Shown: positions 45,228 through 53,584 of the stretch, in pieces
Position numbering within the stretch: the first letter of the stretch is position 1
Layout: every line of letters starts with the position of its first letter
NCBI GenBank assembly: GCA_958295915.1
Contig: OY282381.1
Span: 4,548,722 to 4,612,721, forward strand
Length of the DNA stretch: 64,000 nucleotides
Reading direction: 5' to 3'
Source: an uncultured Caldilineaceae bacterium
GTDB lineage: Bacteria; Chloroflexota; Anaerolineae; Caldilineales; Caldilineaceae
Made by a program: the position numbers and the translations under genes
The notes under the pieces: generated by a model
Told to the model about the DNA's origin: nothing
Database searches by the model: none
What the model saw: the letters and a program-made list of their open reading frames with translations, nothing else

Positions 45228-46586
45228 CTATCCCTGTTCCGCCCGAATCTCCTCGGTCTTCTCCTGCAGCCAGGCAGCCGCCTCGGCCGGGGTCAGGCCC
45301 CCAGCCATCAGCTGATCAACAGATTTCACTGTGGCTTGCTGATAGGGCTGATTGCTGGATGCTTCGAACAGGGCCGGCGTGCCGAATTGGATGTTGTCTT
45401 CCAGGAACTGCAACTGCATCGGGCTGAGGATCTCCGTATAGACATCACTGGGAATGTCCGCACGCCCGTGCGGGATGCCGGCTGTCTGCGCGTAGAGTGA
45501 AGCCTGAGGCAACCGATAGGCCCAGGCCATGAACTCCATGGATGCTGAGATGTTCTGCCCTTTCTTGGGGATAATCAGACCATCGGGCACCCAAGCGCCG
45601 ACCTTTCCTGTCCTTTCCGGTCGGATCTCCGGGTAGTAGAAATAGCCAAGCTCAAACTCGACATCGCGGGCGAGTCCGGCCGCGCCGCCATCCCACGAAC
45701 CTGTCTGCCACATGGCGGTTTTGCCCGTTGTAAACAGCGATCTGCCGTTCTGGTAGTCTGTCAGACCGGTAACGCCATCGACAAAGACTTGGTTATCGAC
45801 CATGGCCTGAACATATTCGTAGATACGCACTGAATCTGGATCTGTCCAGGAAAATGCGTCGCAGGACGCGGGCGCGTCCGCTCGCCACTTGATGGGCATA
45901 CAGTTATACTGCTCCCGACTCCAGGAACGAAGCTGGATGCCGTCATTGAAGTGGCTCTGGATCCCCATGTTATAGTCAACAGCCAGAGGTTGGTAGCCAG
46001 CTGCCCGCAGTTCAGCGGACATAGCATACAGATCGGCCCAGCTTTCCGGCGGAGTGACGCCAACCTCGTCAAAGATCTCTTGGTTGTAATAGGCGTACGG
46101 TGTCCAGACCACGCCAATCGTTGCTGAATAAAAGTGGCCGTCCGGCTGCCGCTGAAAGTCCACGATGCCTTCCGGGTACGCGTCGAACCAGCCCTCTTGC
46201 TCGTAGAGATCATCCAACGGCACGAGGATCTGGCTGGTCACCATGTCATTGTAGCGGTTAGCGGGCACGCACTGGTACCAGGAAAGGTCGGGGGTGTCAT
46301 CGCTGGAAAAGAGGAGGAATGCCTGCTGATACTGTTCGTCGGCCAGAACATCGATGGTCACCGATACATTGGGATTTTCCTCCATGTAGCGGTCTGCCAG
46401 AGCCTGTAAGCCCTCTGTAACGATACCGGCGATGGAGCCGACCCGTAGCTCGAGTGCTTCAGCCGACGGCGCCGCGTCGGCATCGCCTTCGACAGCCGGC
46501 GCCGGCGCGGCGCAAGCCGCCAGGACGCCGCCGGCGGTAATCACAGTGACCCGCTGTAAAAAATCTCTGCGCGTAAGCTTCGTCAT
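45228..46586 (-). CDS. Family 1 extracellular sugar-binding lipoprotein (second system)
   Basis: A 452-residue binding protein with a GAGGAG ribosome-binding site before 46586. The leader is TRRDFLQRVTVITAGG with lipobox LAACAAP. The mature region has family 1 motifs (YMEENPNVSVTIDVLADEQY, WYQCVPANRYNDMV, SLFTTGKTAMWQTGSWDGG). It is the first gene of the leftward importer operon, driven by the promoter at 46689-46718. Confidence 0.93.
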   Translation of the reverse strand: MTKLTRRDFLQRVTVITAGGVLAACAAPAPAVEGDADAAPSAEALELRVGSIAGIVTEGLQALADRYMEENPNVSVTIDVLADEQYQQAFLLFSSDDTPDLSWYQCVPANRYNDMVTSQILVPLDDLYEQEGWFDAYPEGIVDFQRQPDGHFYSATIGVVWTPYAYYNQEIFDEVGVTPPESWADLYAMSAELRAAGYQPLAVDYNMGIQSHFNDGIQLRSWSREQYNCMPIKWRADAPASCDAFSWTDPDSVRIYEYVQAMVDNQVFVDGVTGLTDYQNGRSLFTTGKTAMWQTGSWDGGAAGLARDVEFELGYFYYPEIRPERTGKVGAWVPDGLIIPKKGQNISASMEFMAWAYRLPQASLYAQTAGIPHGRADIPSDVYTEILSPMQLQFLEDNIQFGTPALFEASSNQPYQQATVKSVDQLMAGGLTPAEAAAWLQEKTEEIRAEQG

Positions 46587-46688
46587 TTCAATGTCTCCTC
46601 ACAAAGTGGACAGTGGCGCAAGCCAATTGAGGGTACTATATCCGTGTTTTTCTTAAGGACTCGTCGAAAGGTCCTGCTATTCTGAAAA

Positions 46689-46718
46689 ATTGTATCATGT
46701 CGTGCTAAAATATGTCAA
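46689..46718 (-). promoter_or_regulatory. Promoter of the second sugar importer operon
   Basis: On the minus strand TTGACA (46718-46713), an 18-bp spacer and TACAAT (46694-46689), about 100 bp before the binding-protein start. Confidence 0.65.
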
Positions 46719-46816
46719 TCAGTCCAAAAGTCAGAAAACCAGCGCACTTTAATAATGCTCCTATCTGTTGTATGATTCAAGCGCCCGTCTCTTCATCAGA
46801 CTCGCGTCTGACAATA

Positions 46817-46856
46817 GAAGCCCAAGTCCTTTAGACTTGGGAGCAGTCACACAGTA
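46817..46856 (+). mobile_element. Solo right-end-like hairpin of an IS200/IS605-type element
   Basis: The string GAAGCCCAAGTC, then CTTTA and GACTTGGG, then AGCAGTCAC resembles the right-end/omega-RNA stem of TnpB elements: CCCAAGTC (46821-46828) is perfectly inverted as GACTTGGG (46834-46841). No tnpB gene is near, so it looks like a relic or a MITE-like derivative. Confidence 0.5.
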
Positions 46857-46885
46857 TGCTCTGCATAGAAAGGAATCGCTCTCCT

Positions 46886-47779
46886 ATGTCAGCGACCCGC
46901 GAACAATCCCAGAATGCGCCCTACATGTTTGCCCATAGCCTCGGACAACGGCTGGACATGAATGCGCAAGAACTGCCCAGCGCCAACGCCGATGGTCTGC
47001 CAGTGGTCAACCTGACCCAAGAGCAGAAGTATCTCTTCGACACCCGTGGCTGGCTGCTCATGCCCGGAGTGTTGTCCGAGGACGAAGTTGAGGAGATGCG
47101 CGCCTTCTGTCTGCGCCTCCACAATGAACCCGCCTCGATCCCCGAACGCGAACGGTCGCCGCTCGGCGGACCCCTGCAACGACTCGCCGATCATCCCGTA
47201 GTTGTCGGCTTTATGAATGAATTCGTGGCCTTTCCGCCGCTGTCGCGCCAGGACTGTTACGGATTCCGCATGGAATCCTGCAACCTTTTCCACCGAACCG
47301 TCGGCGACGGCCAATTCTCGCCCCACAACGGCAGTGGCTTCTTTCGTCTTCCCGGTGACACCCACTTCTACCACTGCATCCCCGGCAAAGCGCATGCCGG
47401 CCTGACCCGGGTCGTCTGGGAACTGAATCCGGTACGCGAAGGGGACGGCACTCTCATCGTCAGCGGCAGCCATAAGGCTGCGTACGCCGCGCCCGCCTCG
47501 ATCCATGATCAGCACTCGCCGATCTGGGAGGGCTATACCTGCCCAGCCGGCTCGCTGCTTTTCTTCACAGAGTCACTGACCCACAGTGCCCGCCCGTGGA
47601 CCAATCCTGAGCGCGATCGGGTTGCAATCTTCAGCTGTTACAATACGGTGGATAGCAAATGGCACGACTGGGACCCGAACCCTCAACTTGTGGCATCCAT
47701 GCCTCCGCTGCGTCAAACCCTGTTTCGCCCTGTGCGCGCCGCCAATAATCTGCGCGACGGAACGCACTATGCCGTATAG
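46886..47779 (+). CDS. PhyH-family-like protein, divergent metal site
   Basis: A 297-residue protein with the PhyH N-terminal pattern YLFDTRGWLLMPGVLSEDEV and the double-stranded beta-helix part PVREGDGTLIVSGSHKAAY. A distal His is in ESLTHSARPWTNPERDRVAI. A plain H-x-D motif is not evident; the nearest candidate region reads SPHNGSGF and THFYHC. ATG 46886 has AAAGGA 10 bases upstream; ATG 46856 is also open. It is divergent from the second sugar importer. It might be a non-oxygenase PhyH relative or use unusual metal ligands. Confidence 0.8.
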   Translation: MSATREQSQNAPYMFAHSLGQRLDMNAQELPSANADGLPVVNLTQEQKYLFDTRGWLLMPGVLSEDEVEEMRAFCLRLHNEPASIPERERSPLGGPLQRLADHPVVVGFMNEFVAFPPLSRQDCYGFRMESCNLFHRTVGDGQFSPHNGSGFFRLPGDTHFYHCIPGKAHAGLTRVVWELNPVREGDGTLIVSGSHKAAYAAPASIHDQHSPIWEGYTCPAGSLLFFTESLTHSARPWTNPERDRVAIFSCYNTVDSKWHDWDPNPQLVASMPPLRQTLFRPVRAANNLRDGTHYAV

Positions 47780-47908
47780 ATCTTGCGCGCGTAGGAGTCT
47801 GTCCCGTTACAGCGCGCATGGATTCAACGCCAAGGCGCGCAGCCGCAAGGAGCCTGTGATTCTCCTGATGTATATGATGGACAGGATACAATCCTGATCG
47901 GTTTTCCC

Positions 47909-47940
47909 TTGCGGCTCTGCGTCCTTGCGACATTGCGTTG
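47909..47940. repeat. Interspersed repeat family B copy
   Basis: CCCTTGCGGCTCTGCGTCC and TTGCGACATTGCGTT; an opposite-strand partner word (CGCCAAGGCGCGCAGCCGC) lies about 75 bp upstream, making a loose inverted pair. Confidence 0.5.
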
Positions 47941-47987
47941 GATATTCGCTCCTCGGATTCTTCAACTCTCATATAGGAGATACACTC

Positions 47988-48719
47988 ATGGCAACCCTAC
48001 TTTCAGCCAAGCAGGCCGCCGTCTTCCAAATGGGCAAAGGCGATTCTCGTAATCTGGTCGGCCCGGCAATGGGCGCGCAGGGCATTACACTGAACTATTC
48101 GGTTTTCCAACCAGGCCACGAGTTTCCCCAGCACTTTCACGACAGTTCCGCCGATATTTTTGTCGTGTTGGAGGGCGGCGTATCCGTGCGCCAGGGAGAC
48201 GTATACACACCGATCAATGAAGGAGAATTCGCCTACGTGCCTTCTCCAGAGGTGCATGGCACAGTCAATACGACCCCTGCCCAAGCGATTTTGATAAGTT
48301 TTCAGGCGCCGCCAGATCTGGCTCTGTACCGGGGAGAGCGCGATCCGTCCCAAACAGGGACGACGCCGCGTCCGCCAGAGAACCATAAAACGACCGTGCG
48401 TATCGACCGGCTAGCCTCCGGTGAAGTGCGTGAACAGGGGAAGACACAGGCGTGGACACCAGCCTCTCCCGCTACGGGAACAGCGGAGATGCGGCTGGAC
48501 TACTATGAACTGGCGCCGAATGCGCGGGTGCAGACGCCGGCATCGCCAGACACGGAAGCTATCTGGTTTGTCTGGAGCGGCGCGGTGACCATCGCCGCCG
48601 GCGACGAGCCAGTGCGCGCCGGCCGCCACGAGGGCGCCTACATTCCCCCCGGCGAAGCGCAGACCGTCCGCAATGACGATAACAGCCCGGCCCGGCTCAT
48701 CCGCTGTGAAGCTGTATAA
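47988..48719 (+). CDS. Bicupin domain protein
   Basis: A 243-residue protein of two cupin folds, start at 47988 with AGGAGATACACTC. The first cupin has the metal-binding pattern PGHEFPQHFHDSSADIFVVLEG and the second-motif histidine in PSPEVHGTVN. The second cupin (YYELAPNARVQTPASPDTEA) lacks the paired histidines, so it is probably structural. Such proteins act as isomerases, dioxygenases or sugar-binding regulators. It lies between a PhyH-like gene and a convergent sugar-type oxidoreductase. Specific activity is unknown. Confidence 0.83.
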   Translation: MATLLSAKQAAVFQMGKGDSRNLVGPAMGAQGITLNYSVFQPGHEFPQHFHDSSADIFVVLEGGVSVRQGDVYTPINEGEFAYVPSPEVHGTVNTTPAQAILISFQAPPDLALYRGERDPSQTGTTPRPPENHKTTVRIDRLASGEVREQGKTQAWTPASPATGTAEMRLDYYELAPNARVQTPASPDTEAIWFVWSGAVTIAAGDEPVRAGRHEGAYIPPGEAQTVRNDDNSPARLIRCEAV

Positions 48720-48776
48720 CCCAGTGACCGGTAGATGCCCCCTCATGGGCCCCCACAAGGGTTGGCCCTACTCCCG

Positions 48777-49883
48777 TCAGACGGCTACGGCAGTCGAAAC
48801 TGACGCCTCCCGCACTTCCTCCGCGGTCACCTCCCGGCCCAACTGATTGGATAGATAGATGCCCTCAGAGATGAGCATACAGTTCAGGGCGATCTCTGCA
48901 GTAGGTAGCAGCTCCACCCGCCCTTGCACAGCGGCGATCCAGTGTTGCTGCGCGCCATCATATATGTCGCCCTGTTCATGCACACTATGCAGGCGAAAGT
49001 CGAAGATCTTCAGATTGGCCGTCGAGTCCAGCTCCAGATCACCGGCGCTGTGAAAGTAGCCGAAAGGATTCAGCCGCACGCCACCTGCTCTGCCGACAAC
49101 GAATGAGCCCTCGAAGGCGTTCATGTGAATGGCCCAGGCTTCGATAATGTCCAATGTTATGTTGTCCGCCATGCGCACAAAACCCAGTCCCAACTCCTCT
49201 ACATTGTAGCCACTGCGCGCCCGCCGAGCCGGATTCATCGCTGTCTCTTGATACGTCTTGCCAGAGATGCGCAGAACGTCCGGATTGTCCAGCAGATACA
49301 AAACTGTAGAAATATGGTAAACGCCCATATCATAGAGCGCGCCGCCACTGGCTATTCCCTTTTGCACGAAAAAGGGTGAGCCGTAGCCATCTACAAAAGG
49401 CCGGCCCCGACGCCGATGGCCGGTGGATCGAGCGTGATACAGCTTTCCCAGATAGCCAGCGTCGATGAGGAATTTGGCCGCTTTTGTCTCATTGATGAAA
49501 TACTCACGGTTCTGTATGCTGAGCATCCGACCGCTTTCTCTGGCGGTTGTCAGCATCCTTTCAGCGTCGATGTACGCGCCGGCCATCGGCTTTTCGCAGA
49601 AAACATGCTTGCCCGCTTCCAGCGCGGCGAGGGTTACGGGCATATGAAAGTTGTTGTGGAGGCAGAGATCCACCGCCTCGATGTCATCGCGAGCCAGTAA
49701 CTCTCGAAAATCGGTGTAGACATTGGCAATGCCATTTTGCGCGGCAACTCTCCGGGCCTCGGCTTCGTTGATGTCGGCAATGGCAACGATTTCCACATGG
49801 GGCATTCCCATGTATGTGTGCACGTGGCCTTTGCCAATCTGTCCGACACCAATGATGCCGACTCGAGAGGTGTTGTTTGTCAT
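48777..49883 (-). CDS. Gfo/Idh/MocA family NAD(P)-dependent oxidoreductase
   Basis: A 368-residue sugar or inositol dehydrogenase-like protein. The Rossmann motif is GIIGVGQIGKGHVHTY near the N terminus, and the catalytic-loop string HVFCEKPMAGAYIDAE holds the family EKP lysine. The C-terminal half is the alpha/beta substrate domain (GGALYDMGVYHI with the expected Asp and His). ATG 49883 is preferred over the frame start 8 codons upstream. It is followed in the opposite reading sense by a TIM-barrel isomerase gene 52 bp upstream on the same strand, a common catabolic pair. Confidence 0.92.
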   Translation of the reverse strand: MTNNTSRVGIIGVGQIGKGHVHTYMGMPHVEIVAIADINEAEARRVAAQNGIANVYTDFRELLARDDIEAVDLCLHNNFHMPVTLAALEAGKHVFCEKPMAGAYIDAERMLTTARESGRMLSIQNREYFINETKAAKFLIDAGYLGKLYHARSTGHRRRGRPFVDGYGSPFFVQKGIASGGALYDMGVYHISTVLYLLDNPDVLRISGKTYQETAMNPARRARSGYNVEELGLGFVRMADNITLDIIEAWAIHMNAFEGSFVVGRAGGVRLNPFGYFHSAGDLELDSTANLKIFDFRLHSVHEQGDIYDGAQQHWIAAVQGRVELLPTAEIALNCMLISEGIYLSNQLGREVTAEEVREASVSTAVAV

Positions 49884-49935
49884 TGTCAGATCTCTTCGTA
49901 TGATCACTGATTTATATGAGTAGGGCGCTCATGCC

Positions 49936-50718
49936 TCACTCGCCCAGCGCGCGTTTCATCAGTGCCAATGTCTTCACCGCCGCCCCTTCCTCGTCGCCGT
50001 CGGTAGGGACGGATTCGATGCCCCAGACCCCATCGTAGCCGCTATCCAGCAGGATGCGAAACGCTTGCTGAAGGTTGACCGAGGGCTCGTTGCCCTGGCT
50101 GTCGAAAGAGAATGTCTTAAAATGGGTGTGACGGGCGTAGGGGGCGCACATCGTCCAGGCCGTCTCCCGCTTGCCTGGCGCCCAGTTGTTCGTATCGAAC
50201 AGCAGTCCCAGACCGTCGACCGCCTCCAGCAACCGCTTGGTATTCTCCGGATGCATCGTCGGTCCCCAGTGGTTTTCAACCAGTATTTCCAGGCCCATTT
50301 CGCGCGCCCTGGAGATCAGGTCGTTGTAGCCGTCAACGATATGTTTGCAGATTTCGTCCGTCAGCTCTTCCGGTCCGCCGCTGTCAATACGCACCTGCGA
50401 GGCGCCGAGGGCTGCGGCTACGTCCAGCCAGCGATAGGCCATCTCCCGGCGGGCCGCCCGCTCGGCGGCGGAGGGTTCGTAGATGTGGCCGCCGTCTACA
50501 GCGATACAGCCATAAGGCAGGCCGGCATCGTCTGCCATCTTCTTGGCATCGGCCAGCCAGGCGCTATCCTCCAAAGCCGGTTCCAGATGTTTCATCCACG
50601 GATCGAGCTGTGAAAAGCCGTGTCTCTGGTGAAAAGCCACATAGCCAGGATAGTCCATGGAGGCGTTTTCAAACGAATGCCGAAAGCTGTAGGAACAGAT
50701 GCTGTAACGCTGGGGCAT
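49936..50718 (-). CDS. Sugar phosphate isomerase/epimerase (xylose-isomerase-like TIM barrel)
   Basis: A 260-residue AP-endonuclease-2-superfamily barrel. Its start at 50718 has AGGAGAAAC. Metal-ligand strings are EILVENHWGP (Glu), LLFDTNNWAPG (Asp), RHTHFKTFSFD (His) and WGIESV (Glu), the usual set of the IolE/IolI-like family. It probably isomerises or epimerises a keto sugar together with the adjacent dehydrogenase at 48777. Confidence 0.88.
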   Translation of the reverse strand: MPQRYSICSYSFRHSFENASMDYPGYVAFHQRHGFSQLDPWMKHLEPALEDSAWLADAKKMADDAGLPYGCIAVDGGHIYEPSAAERAARREMAYRWLDVAAALGASQVRIDSGGPEELTDEICKHIVDGYNDLISRAREMGLEILVENHWGPTMHPENTKRLLEAVDGLGLLFDTNNWAPGKRETAWTMCAPYARHTHFKTFSFDSQGNEPSVNLQQAFRILLDSGYDGVWGIESVPTDGDEEGAAVKTLALMKRALGE

Positions 50719-50801
50719 GGGATTGTTTCTCCTGTGTATTGCTCGAACCAGTTCTCATCTCACTCTTCCCCGCAGACCATGGCAGTTAGTTATAGAGCTA
50801 G

Positions 50802-51656
50802 TTATAGAGCTGTCCGGTAGCCTCTGGCCAGGCGCTTTTCGATCTGGGACTGAAATGCCGAGAAGATAATTGTGATGATCCAGTAAAATACCGCAGCGAT
50901 CAGCAGAGCCTCCAGGCTGCGGAAGTTGGCCCGCCCCTGCTTCTGCGCCCGCCACAGCAGTTCCCACACGAAGCCAGTGACGGAGATAAGGGATGTGTCC
51001 TTCAGCATGGCAATGAACTGATTGCCGATGGGAGGGATGACCAGCCGCAGAGCCTGGGGCAGCACGATGTACCGCATGATCTGCACCTGCGTCATGCCAA
51101 TAGCCTGGGCCGCCTCCCGCTGGCCTATATCCACCGACTGAATGCCAGCCCGCATAATTTCCGTCATGTACGCCCCGTAGTTGAGACCCAGAGCCAGCAC
51201 GCCCGCGGCAAGTCCCGACAGCCGGATGCCCAACTGTGGCAGAGCCAGAAAGAAAAAGACAATCTGCAAAAGCAAGGGCGTGCCGCGGATCAACGAGATG
51301 TAAAACGTCGCCAGAGCATAGACCGGCGGCAGCTTCGACAGGCGGCCCAGCGCGCCCAACAGCGAAAGCGCTGTCGCCAGAGCAATAGACAGAATCGACA
51401 GCAAAATCGTCAGCCAGACGCCGTTGAAGATGAAAAACCAGTGGCTGCCAATGAACGCCCAATCCAGGGAAATTGTCGTAAATTGCAGACCAGCGACTGT
51501 AAATCGAACGCCGCTGAAGGCATATATGAGCGTCAGAAACAGCAGTGCATACGAGCCATGCACCCCCAAAGCAAAGCGGCGGGCGCTCCGCTGTTGTAAG
51601 GCGCGGATCTGCTCAGCCTGGGAGATAGAGCGGTCGTCAGAGATAGATCCTGTCAT
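50802..51656 (-). CDS. Amino-acid ABC transporter permease (His/Glu/Gln type)
   Basis: A 284-residue permease with an N-terminal hydrophilic tail, a first helix at about residues 30-50 and the family core VWLTILLSILSIALATALSL, FYISLIRGTPLLLQIVFFFL and coupling motif GQREAAQAIGMTQVQIMRYI. It is read with the binding protein 64 bp upstream. There is no ATPase gene; the partner ATPase must be encoded elsewhere, for example aapP. Confidence 0.92.
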   Translation of the reverse strand: MTGSISDDRSISQAEQIRALQQRSARRFALGVHGSYALLFLTLIYAFSGVRFTVAGLQFTTISLDWAFIGSHWFFIFNGVWLTILLSILSIALATALSLLGALGRLSKLPPVYALATFYISLIRGTPLLLQIVFFFLALPQLGIRLSGLAAGVLALGLNYGAYMTEIMRAGIQSVDIGQREAAQAIGMTQVQIMRYIVLPQALRLVIPPIGNQFIAMLKDTSLISVTGFVWELLWRAQKQGRANFRSLEALLIAAVFYWIITIIFSAFQSQIEKRLARGYRTAL

Positions 51657-51720
51657 AAGGGTTCGTCGAAACCAATACCCTCAGCGGATTGTGTGAAATT
51701 GGGAAGTCAATGCCGGCCCC

Positions 51721-52614
51721 TTACTGCGTTGGGTCCGTGGTCAGGTCCTCGCCGAACCACTTCATCGACAGGCTTCTGAGAGTGCCATCGGCGTGCAGGG
51801 CGGCAATAATTTCGCCGACTTTCTCGACCAGGCGAGTGTTGTCTTTGGTCGCGTTCTTGTCAAAAGCGACGGCCAGGTTCTCCGAAAAGACAGGAGAACC
51901 GACTCTGTGGATGGGCACGCCTTTGGCCAGGGCCGCCTCCACGACTGTGTTCGAAGTCAGGAAGGCCTGGAACTCATGGCGACCCGCCTGAATCTGCTGG
52001 GAGCATTCGTTGTCCGACTGCAGAGGCATGACAGAAATGTCCGTGGGCGCTTCAGCATACAAACTGGAGGCCGGTAGCCCCAGTCCCTCCAGATCGCCCA
52101 TCAACCAGCTTTCATAGGTGGTGGAAACGCCCACGCAGATCGTCTTGCCGTTCAGGTCTTGCAGCATCTCTACGCCGGAGCCGTCCGCGGCGGCAAACTG
52201 GGCCGGCGTATAATAGTAGGGAGGCGAGGCGAAGTCGAGGACCTCTTGTCGGGCGATGGTGATGGTCATCGAGCCGACGCTTATGTCCCATTGGTCGCCC
52301 CAATTGCCGGCGGTAATCAGATCCCAGTCCGGCGTGACAAACTCCACTTCGACACCCAGCCGTTTGGCGATCTCCTGGGCCACATCTACGTCAAAGCCCT
52401 GTAAGTTGCCGCTCTCGTCCAGGAAGCTCTGGGGCTCATAGTTCGGGTCGCTGGAGATGCGAATCGTGCCGCGGTCCATTATTTCGGCCAGCAGATCGTC
52501 CGGCGCAGACGCGGCGCTGTCGCCGCCGGCAGACGCGGCCTGAGGCGGCGCCGGGGCCACACACGCGCCGACCACAAGGGCCAGAAGCAGAAAGAAAAAT
52601 AGTAGTCGTTTCAT
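51721..52614 (-). CDS. Amino-acid ABC transporter substrate-binding lipoprotein (family 3)
   Basis: A 297-residue binding protein with a Sec lipoprotein leader (KRLLFFFLLLALVVGAC, lipobox VGAC), unlike the Tat leaders of the other binding proteins in this window. Family 3 strings follow: GTIRISSDPNYEPQSFLDES, GFDVDVAQEIAKRLGVEVEF, DWDLITAGNWGDQWDISVGS and TICVGVSTTYESWL. AGGAGGG precedes the start. It leads the small operon with the permease at 50802. Confidence 0.93.
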   Translation of the reverse strand: MKRLLFFFLLLALVVGACVAPAPPQAASAGGDSAASAPDDLLAEIMDRGTIRISSDPNYEPQSFLDESGNLQGFDVDVAQEIAKRLGVEVEFVTPDWDLITAGNWGDQWDISVGSMTITIARQEVLDFASPPYYYTPAQFAAADGSGVEMLQDLNGKTICVGVSTTYESWLMGDLEGLGLPASSLYAEAPTDISVMPLQSDNECSQQIQAGRHEFQAFLTSNTVVEAALAKGVPIHRVGSPVFSENLAVAFDKNATKDNTRLVEKVGEIIAALHADGTLRSLSMKWFGEDLTTDPTQ

Positions 52615-52729
52615 TGGGACTATCCCTCCTGAGATTTAGTGCAATACGCTGATAAGAGTCAGGATCTATAATAATTCTACTAGAAAAATCTGCAAAATGA
52701 AAACGCTGCCCGACGCCCCGTGTGGCGGT

Positions 52730-52760
52730 ATATCATCCCGCTCATCCTTCCATCCTGACC
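52730..52760. repeat. Interspersed repeat family C copy, partial
   Basis: TATCATCCCGCTCATCCTTC and CATCCTGACC; the right half of the family string is missing. Confidence 0.6.
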
Positions 52761-52865
52761 GACCGCTGATCTATGCGATGCATCTGATTTTGTGATAGCT
52801 GCATCTTCATCATCTGAATCAGGCAAATCAGAGGCCGATTCAGACGATCCGAAACGCCCTCAGAT

Positions 52866-52895
52866 TTGTCCATAGACCGGCTCTGCTGTTATACT
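52866..52895 (+). promoter_or_regulatory. tRNA-Glu promoter
   Basis: TTGTCC at 52866-52871, 18 bp, TATACT at 52890-52895, ending 24 bp before the tRNA. Confidence 0.5.
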
Positions 52896-52918
52896 GGCTT
52901 GTGTGTTTTCCTTTATAT

Positions 52919-52991
52919 GCCCCCATCGTCTAGAGGACTAGGACTCAGGCCTTTCAAGCCTGCAACAGGGGTTCGAATCCCCTTGGGGGTA
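52919..52991 (+). tRNA. tRNA-Glu (anticodon TTC)
   Basis: 73 bases fold as a cloverleaf: acceptor GCCCCCA with TGGGGGT (first pair G-T), D-arm TCTAGAGGACTAGGA, anticodon arm CAGGC-CTTTCAA-GCCTG with TTC in the loop, and T-arm CAGGGGTTCGAATCCCCT. The CCA end is not encoded. Anticodon stem and T-loop match bacterial tRNA-Glu. Confidence 0.95.
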
Positions 52992-53021
52992 CATATACTT
53001 TTCGTTCGAATTCGAAAGAGC

Positions 53022-53045
53022 CCCGATCTTTGCATCGGGTCTTTT
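53022..53045 (+). terminator. Rho-independent terminator of tRNA-Glu
   Basis: CCCGAT (53022-53027) pairs with ATCGGG (53034-53039) around a 6-base loop, followed by TCTTTT. Confidence 0.75.
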
Positions 53046-53106
53046 GAATTTTAGGGAGAAAATTTTAGAGAGAAAGCTGTGCGGGTAACGGCGGCTAGTC
53101 AGAAGC

Positions 53107-53135
53107 TTGACAAATCTTGAACGCTTTGCTATAAT
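53107..53135 (+). promoter_or_regulatory. Perfect-consensus sigma70 promoter
   Basis: TTGACA at 53107-53112, exactly 17 bp, TATAAT at 53130-53135, the best promoter in the window. It points at the resolvase remnant, the TnpB element and the purine operon. AAAAAGGAG follows at 53162-53170. Confidence 0.8.
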
Positions 53136-53169
53136 CTAAAGTATACTTCACTCAACAAAACAAAAAGGA

Positions 53170-53334
53170 GTTGTCTCCAGACAGGACAGCGTTCATAGCG
53201 GAGAAAAGTTCACGCTTGTAGTTGCCTACCGAGATCGTCTTGCGAGATTTGGCGCAGAACGCATCAAATACCTTATCAAGCAAAACGGTGGCGAACGTGT
53301 GGTTCTCAACCAGGTTGCGCACTCCCCCCAATAA
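53170..53334 (+). pseudogene. tnpA: IS607-type serine resolvase remnant
   Basis: An open stretch to TAA at 53332-53334 encodes VHSGEKFTLVVAYRDRLARF, GAERIKYLIKQNGG and ERVVLNQ, matching the central part of IS607-family TnpA (usually VAHKDRLARFGFELIE). The catalytic serine domain upstream and the C-terminal part are missing, so it is inactive. Confidence 0.75.
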
Positions 53335-53448
53335 AAGCTGTCCGCAGATATACTCGGGGCGCCCCCTCTGGGCCTCTCACGGTCGCATCTGCGAGAATCG
53401 ATGGGCTGCGGAGCATCGTCAGGAAATCGAAGAAGATACGAAAAAAAT

Positions 53449-53474
53449 GGGAATTATATACTTGACTGCACAAG
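53449..53474 (+). repeat. Left terminal inverted repeat (26 bp)
   Basis: It starts GGGAATTATATACTTGAC and ends GCACAAG. It is the exact reverse complement of 54743-54768. Confidence 0.95.
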
Positions 53475-53584
53475 GATTCCTGTGCGTTGAGTGTGAATAT
53501 GTGGTATGATGGAGATACTTCGAGAAGAGAAAAGCCCGCCGGTGCTGCAAACACCGCGGGCTACGATCCACAAGGTCAGAACTT

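Larger units (their letters stand above)
52615..52918. other. Intergenic region between binding protein and tRNA
   Basis: It holds a family C repeat (52730-52760), the tRNA promoter and AT-rich sequence near 52670 that could hold the leftward promoter. No gene seen. Confidence 0.6.

Noticed and set aside
53335..53448. Continuation of the resolvase in another frame
   Set aside because: None of the three frames shows the conserved C-terminal resolvase motifs, so I cannot support it.
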